From NCBI RefSeq assembly GCF_005239225.2, contig NC_133285.1:814260-878259 (forward strand): 64,000 nt of DNA. Direction: 5' to 3'. Made by a program: the position numbers and the translations under genes. Under the pieces are notes generated by a model that was not told the DNA's origin, searched no databases, and was given only the letters and a program-made list of their open reading frames with translations. Positions 58,231-64,000 of this stretch are shown here, in pieces (position 1 is the first letter of the stretch; each line of letters starts with the position of its first letter). This DNA is from Populus alba. Taxonomy: Eukaryota; Streptophyta; Magnoliopsida; Malpighiales; Salicaceae.

Positions 58231-58732
58231 GGGTTGTTTATTTGTTTTACATAAAATATTTTCCCATAAAATAATAAAATATTTTTTAATATTTAGCTTA
58301 AAATTTATTTTTATGTAAGATATTTTTTTTAATCATTGTGGTAGAGAAGGAAATGATGGTGAAATAACGGTGATTGTGGTGAGATAAGTGTGGTGGTGGA
58401 GGTGATGTGATGAGATGACAGTGGTGAGGTGATTGTGGTGGCAGTGCAAGAGGAGATGGTGGTAGATGAAATAATTGGATGATATTGTAAGTTGATTACT
58501 ATTCATAAAATAAAATGTTTTACAGAACTTCATAATTGAAAAATAGTTTCCAGTAAATGAACTAAATTTAAAAATTGATTGTAAAATATTTTGTGTTAAC
58601 CTCTTTTCCTGTAAAATATTTTATGGGAAACAAATATAGAAAAATATTTTTCAGAAAATATTTTATGAAAACAAACACAAAAATTTTAAAAATATTTTCT
58701 TGTAAAATATCTTACATGAGACAAGCAGACCC
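58231..58732. mobile_element. Tourist-like MITE
   Basis: 502 bp flanked by TTA on both sides. The left end GGGTTGTTTATTTGTTTTAC and the reverse complement of the right end GGGTCTGCTTGTCTCATGTA are imperfect inverted repeats, followed on both sides by AAAATATTTT(C/A) motifs. The centre is a GTGGTG-rich stretch (58340-58465). The TTA duplication fits PIF/Harbinger-derived MITEs. Confidence 0.65.
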
Positions 58733-58740
58733 TTAGGTTC

Positions 58741-58820
58741 ATACACTTTGATATGATAATTTGAAGATTATTCTCAATTAGATACATCACTTTGATGTGA
58801 TAATTTGAAGATTACTCTTC
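58741..58820 (+). repeat. Tandem duplication of about 48 bp
   Basis: CACTTTGATATGATAATTTG and CACTTTGATGTGATAATTTG, each followed by AAGATTA(T/C)TCT, start about 47 bases apart. Confidence 0.8.
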
Positions 58821-60795
58821 CATGAATCTTCATACGAAGAGAGCCTTCACCTTTGACATGCAAATGAAAAATAGCAAAACTCCTTCCCCACGAAGGAAAT
58901 TTTTTATTGAGTGGGTAATACCGAACAACAACCCATTTCATTGTGGACATTATTGCATATGACAAGGATAGAATGTATAAAATTTTCTGATGACTCAATT
59001 GACATTTATGCAGTTCTAACTTCAAGAGATGGTGTTTAGCCTGGATCCTGATTTGAACTTGGCAATTTAAGAAAGCATGCATGGCCTATCATTAATTATA
59101 CCATAGCCTGTCATGATCTCATGCTCCACCATGAAACCCGATGGCTCGAGGAAGCTGGCGAAAATGCGTGGTCTCATGATCATTTTCACCACATTTAGAT
59201 CATTCTCCTTAGCAGAAGGAAGATGGAATGATGATAGGTTCGTTGATCCTAGCAAGTGCGTGGGTTTTCCGTGTACAACTTCTCTAGGTTTACTTCAAGA
59301 GAAAATGACCTCTGTGTGAGCTCTTTTGAACCATCGCCACCAAGCTAAACAAAAGTGAATCATAAGAGGAGAAAACGGCAAGGATCGAAGGAGTGGTTGG
59401 TGACTATGATTATGTTTTCGTGCGGTGGTGGCTTGTATGGTGGTGGTTCAAAAGATGACAAATGGATGCATAAAGTGAAGGTGGGTTGACTACTGATGGA
59501 GCATGGAGGCAAAAGGTCCAAGGGCGGTAGGCGCCTCGAAGTTCTTTGAAGTTTTTAATTATATATGTAGATATTAGCGTGGACTTAGACTTTGAGAGAA
59601 AGAGGATTATCCACCTAAAACTTTACAATGACATCATGCATGTTTCTTATATGTAGGCAGACATTCCCATCCCACCTTCCCATATGATTCCCAAAATTCC
59701 AGAGGGCAGCAGTAAAGTGAAAACTTCCATGGATGTTCTTACATGGTGGGGTTCTACATCAGTGGGTATATACCATCCATCGATTGAAAGACAATTCAGT
59801 AGTTTTTCTTTTGGATAAAAAAAAAAAAAACCATGTATTAGTTTCGCAAGTCAACTCGGGATATGAACTGGTTCATGCATGAACCCGTTCGAATTTTAAA
59901 AAAAAAAACTGAAGAAAAGAAGTACTTCTTCGCCGTCCTTTCACTTCCCATTGCTATCATGTATTCTTAGAGAAATATGGATATGGCTGCAAGAATGATC
60001 TGAATCTTGAGAGCTAGGCCGAAGTAGATAGGTTGGACCAATTAACCATCAATAAAATACCAATTTAGTCTCAGCATTTTGGTTTTCTTTTCATCGATTA
60101 GGTTCTAGTAAAACTTCAATATTTTAAAACCATATTTTGCGTACGAAAGAAAAAAACTTAAATATACTTTTATTTATATTCTGATTCTTGTGTATGTATC
60201 AATTATAGTGGTTGGAGGAAACATATATTTTTATTTTTATTTTTTTTTTTTTAGAGTTTAATGGGAGGCACTATGGATCTACACTTTTTTGAGATTTGAA
60301 TATGAAATTCTCAAATAAAAATCCCACATCCTAATTAAATATTAGATGATCAAAATAATGTTTTAATTCACCTCAATTTCCATCGGCCATCACCAATTGA
60401 ATGTGATGTTCAAGACTTTAAAGTAAGCCAATATTTTGGAGTTATACCTTCCAATTACAATTTTTATCTTGTGTTCGTCATCTTCTATTTTAAAAAATAT
60501 AAAGACTGATTATCTTGTTATTTAAAGTCAATAACGGTTCATGTTACAAGTTAACTTAAATGTTTTTTAAATGATAAAAATAATATCATTTTAATTTTAA
60601 AAAATTAAAAATAATCACCAAGATTTTGAACAAATTTTTCCTTGGTTAACTCGGTTATGCGTCGATGTCAAAAATTAAAAAAAAAAATTAAATTGATAAT
60701 ACTAAAAATTAAAAATTAAATTGATAATTTTTAAGTGTTTTTTAATGGTTCTGATTTATTAATGTCAAAAATTAAATAGAAAAAAAAATAACATT
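58821..60795. other. Intergenic region
   Basis: Mixed-composition DNA with short open frames on both strands (for example 59113-59319) but no recognised protein, then AT-rich DNA from about 59800. Nothing firm can be annotated. Confidence 0.45.
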
Positions 60796-61350
60796 TTATC
60801 TTCTAGCTGGCATGGACAAGGAACCTTCAGAAGAATTTCTCCGAATTTCCTTGCTCTGTAACTTAAACCATGAATCTAAATCCAGGATCATGTCCATAGA
60901 AAACAGAGGCACGTACAATAGAAATGGCCTGTTCTGCTTTATTAAGCTCGACAGTTTGTCTGGTTTGCAATTTTCAAGAATTGTACATAGGCTGGCACCT
61001 CCCTCCCGTGCATGCACACCTGACTAAATCAGTCTAAATCACCAAATATAATATTCAATGCCTACCTCTATCTGAAATGGAAGCTTCCTCCGGGACATAT
61101 TTGGTCCCCAAAGCTGTTGCCAGTAATTCTGGGTTCGTGCTACAAAGGATATACACTTCATTGTCCTTTTCCTCAAGATCTGAGATCTTGATCAGGATAG
61201 CCTGTCTTTCAAGGTTTTGTATAAAAACCAGGAGATGTTTTGGTCCGGTCACTAATGCCAATTACCTGAAAATTGAACCCCCTATTGGTGCCTTGATCCT
61301 CTCGACATGGGCCACAAAATTCTTGTATCTTTGTTGAGAATGGCACTGCC
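60796..61350 (-). pseudogene. Two-exon fragment of an unidentified plant gene
   Basis: On the minus strand one frame runs RYKNFVAHVERIKAPIGGSI, meets a TAA (about 61264), and continues in the same frame VTGPKHLLVFIQNLERQAIL, IKISDLEEKDNEVYILCSTN, PELLATALGTKYVPEEASIS to a donor (AGAG/GTAGGC near 61062). An acceptor TTTAGTCAG at 61020 restores the phase and leads into HAREGGASLCTILENCKPDK...LLYVPLFSMDMILDLDSWF, ending at a stop at 60796. The codon-like composition and phase-matched splice sites show real gene ancestry; the in-frame TAA and the cut upstream end mark it as a fragment. I do not recognise the family. Confidence 0.55.
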
Positions 61351-62030
61351 TGATTTCAATGCTCTCAGAGACCTGCACAATTCTGCCAATGACCTCCTCC
61401 ATTCACCAGAAATCCAACAAGTTCTTGTCAGCCAGAAACAAGAAAAATGGCTTCACGAAGTCTCAGAGGCATCTCTAAGAATGTTGGACGTGTGTGGTGT
61501 ATCTAAAGATGTTCTTTTGCTTGTCAGAGAACATCTTCTAGACTTGCAATTCACATTACGTAGAAAAAGGGTTGGCAAGCAAGATATTAGCACCGAAATT
61601 GCAGCCTATAATCTCTACAGAAAGAAGCTAAAGAAAGGGACATTGAAATGCCTGAAATCACTGAAGGGAATGACAGGCAAATCTGTAGCATCAGATGCCT
61701 CACATGTAGACCACAGCATTGTGGTGGTTGTTGAAGTGCTGAGAGAAGTAAGAGTGACTGCCATCACCATTGTTGAATCTTTATTATCTCTCGTTTCAAT
61801 TCCATGGCTGGAGCAGGGATTAAGTAAAGGATCCTTTATAAGGTCCACGTTTTTTGCGATCAACTGGCCAGAGACTGTTTGATTTTCTTGATGAAACTGC
61901 ACTTCATAGTGCGAATAAAAGATTGGAGGCAATTGAGATTGCTGTTGAAGATCTTGAAGTTGAATTAGAGTGCATGTTCAGACGTTTGATCCAGACTAGG
62001 GTTTTGCTTCTTAATATACTTACTAACTAG
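61340..62030 (+). pseudogene. Truncated and frameshifted DUF241 copy (diverged)
   Basis: From about 61340 the plus frame reads LPDFNALRDLHNSANDLLHS, ASLRMLDVCGVSKDVLLLVR, LDLQFTLRRKRVGKQDISTE and on to SLLSLVSIPWLEQ, clear DUF241 blocks. The usual first 45 residues (basic Ser/Pro N-terminus) are missing; in their place is the reverse-oriented fragment of another gene. Near 61860-61880 the frame shifts by one: the first frame stops at 61882, and the second continues FDFLDETALHSANKRLEAIE to LIQTRVLLLNILTN and TAG at 62028-62030. It belongs to a different, older branch than the three intact copies. A single sequencing error could explain the frameshift but not the missing start. Confidence 0.75.
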
Positions 62031-64000
62031 GAAGGATAGCCTATCCTTAACTCCCTTCGGCAACCTTGTTTAATCTGTAAACCCTGTGTTCAAGGGATTT
62101 CAGGCTGCTTTGCCATGGTGATCACCACTAATTAATTACTTGTTGGAGGAAAATTACATGTAACTCTTTCATATATTTTTTTTTTATGGATGTACCATGT
62201 ATAACACAAATTATTACATTAATGTATTCTTTTAAAAATAAAAATGAATAGTCCTATATATCCTTTTTAATCATGAAGCAAGAGTGTCCCTCGAAATAAA
62301 CTCGTTAGGTTATGTTTGTTTGGTTAGTGCTTCAAAATAAAAGAAATAATTACAGAATGGATATCAACGTATTTGGTTAAAGTTATGGAGATAGTTATAT
62401 AAAAACAAATTTGTATCTGCTATAGTTTTGAAGTGAATTGTAACTTCTGTAGATCACTCAAGATTGCCATGGGTAACCACATACTTCGTGGGAGGAAACT
62501 AGACATAAATCTTATCCAATGTGAACAGGATTTATTGCATTCTTTTTTTCTTTTCAATAAAGGATTCTTTTACTATCTAACAAAATTGCGCGCCCCGGCT
62601 ATTTTCTTTTGTTTTAATTAATCCTCTTGGCCACAACCAATGGTAGGCATCGTTCGGAGATGAGGTGGGTATTGATCATGATTTAATAACCATGAACACT
62701 GTGACCCGAACCATCACTATTTGCAACAATGGGAGAAAGTTCAGAATCTTGATTATAGGAAGGTAATGCGAGCACAGAGATTAGTGATTTTACCACGATC
62801 TGCTATGATTCTGCTACGGATTTTACTGACGACAAGCTGAGATGAGCTGATATCAGCAAAGAGCAGATGAAAAGTCTTCTGTATAACTTCAGCTTGATAA
62901 TGAAAATCAAACAAAGCACCCATGTCTAGAGACGAATACATACACACTAAAATCCATGCTCACAAACAAGAATGTTCAATGTTCACGAGAATCTTTTTCT
63001 GCCAATAATTTATTGAAAAGAAGAGTGAAACGGAGCTATTCCAGACAACATCACCAACAACTCATGAACAAAAACTTTCATGCTTGGCCATTCATCTTCA
63101 TTCTTCAATGGGATGCCTGCAATCAGCAAAATAAAATTATGGTTGCCCCATTTCCTTGTACATTCTAATAATGGTAAAATAAATTGCTGACACAAAATCA
63201 TAGGAGGAAGAAGATGAAATGTTAGTCAAGAATGCCAGATGCCAACTAGAAATAGCTATGAATTGCATAACCAATGACCAACAAACTAAGCTGAACCTTC
63301 ACTTTGTAATGAAGAACTAAGACCAAGCTGGTAATGGTTAAATGAAAATAAAAATTAAATGACAACCATATGCATGATATTGAGAACCAAAATATAATAT
63401 TTCTTCCAACTCTCTTTTTTCTTTTCTTCTTGGATCCCCTCTTGCTATTTTTATTTTTTTTCAATTTGTTGCTTAAGATGTTGCAGCATGCCACTTCCAT
63501 AAATGGGCTACAAATCATGAGAACAGAATGGCCGCACCAGTAAACGCCTTCAAAGTATTCACGCATAAGCAACCATGATGCCATCCCCCTCTTGAATGGG
63601 GCACGATGAAAGTGAGCAGTACATCAAGCATATTCTGTTTTCCTACCCATTATGAAATTTGCATGAATAAATAGAAAGGATACCTTTGGGCCTTCAGGTT
63701 CAGTAAACAACTTTCATTTGCATAAAATAAAAGAGGTCCATAATAATGCTTTTCTCCTCTAACCAATGCCATAAAATATCTTAATCCTCATCGTTAAAAT
63801 CACAGCTATTTGCTGCCAACTACTTTATAAAAAAAAAAAAAAGGATTGCCAAGTTCTTCTTATAGAATGGTTGCAGGCTTTTGAAAGAGTCTTTGGCTCA
63901 AAAGCTTTGCAGGGGATCTAAAAGATGCTTTGAATGAGTATACTCTTTTCTTAAGTAACCTGATTTAATCTCAACAAGAAGCGCAATATTTTCATAAAAA
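62031..64000. other. Right flank without a recognised gene
   Basis: The first 200 bases are likely the old 3' UTR of the DUF241 copy. The region 62620-63640 has more even composition than the spacers and several minus-strand open stretches (62947-62753, 63201-63010, 63584-63246); these could be 3' UTR or intron of a gene lying beyond the window, but no protein is recognised. Confidence 0.4.

Noticed and set aside
63246..63584. 112-codon minus frame near the right edge
   Set aside because: Half of it is a low-complexity Lys/Ser and hydrophobic translation of T-rich DNA; no family is recognised, so it was not called a gene.
1..64000. tRNA, rRNA or organellar DNA insertions
   Set aside because: No cloverleaf-like GGTTCGANTCC context, rRNA words or plastid genes were noticed on reading both strands; a tRNAscan and organelle search would be needed to exclude short ones.

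Overview
The window is nuclear DNA of a flowering plant, most likely a poplar or close relative (Populus/Salicaceae). The grounds are intron-containing eudicot genes with GT-AG introns, AT-rich spacers, a tandem DUF241 family, an MIK2-like receptor kinase and AT-rich dispersed repeats that resemble poplar repeats from memory; the species is an inference, not proven. All exon boundaries were read by hand from splice consensus and reading phase.

Layout. 1-154: last codons of a brassinosteroid-signalling-kinase-like (BSK) gene. 1143-4169 (-): complete chloroplast FtsH protease (five exons, 704 aa). 6276-9432: a DUF241 pseudogene (-) head to head with an intact DUF241 gene (+). 12340-12794: small secreted lipid-transfer-like protein. 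13240-22247: a young, structurally complete LTR retrotransposon on the minus strand without recognisable gag/pol, with 2.1-kb LTRs, a GTGAT target duplication and large tandem arrays next to its 3' LTR. 24736-25563: second intact DUF241 gene, followed by two DUF241 relics. 26765-30530: an inverted repeat enclosing two head-to-tail AT-rich elements that end in long hairpins. 30990-33959: LRR receptor-like kinase (two exons, 940 aa). 36053-36454: last-exon fragment of an EH-domain endocytosis protein. 37119-43021: transposon cluster (Harbinger-like element, hAT-like element, truncated Ty1/copia element with one LTR). 43840-44667: third intact DUF241 gene. 50653-52062 (-): cytokinin-activating LONELY GUY (LOG) enzyme (seven exons, 221 aa). 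52640-53325: copia gag relic. 55310-56440: AT-rich array. 58231-58732: MITE. 60796-62030: fragment of an unidentified gene (-) abutting a truncated, frameshifted DUF241 copy (+). The remainder is AT-rich spacer.

How it fits together. The single-copy genes are unrelated in pathway: thylakoid proteolysis (FtsH), hormone signalling or synthesis (BSK, LOG), surface signalling (LRR-RLK). The unifying theme is the DUF241 family: three intact 275-aa genes plus at least four broken copies over 56 kb, with shared upstream DNA and core promoters, expanded by segmental duplication and then split apart by retrotransposons. No prokaryotic features, CRISPR arrays, rRNA or tRNA genes were seen. No clearly new biological system was found; the most unusual items are the non-coding retrotransposon with its hairpin-bearing arrays and the hairpin-ended AT-rich elements inside an inverted repeat.
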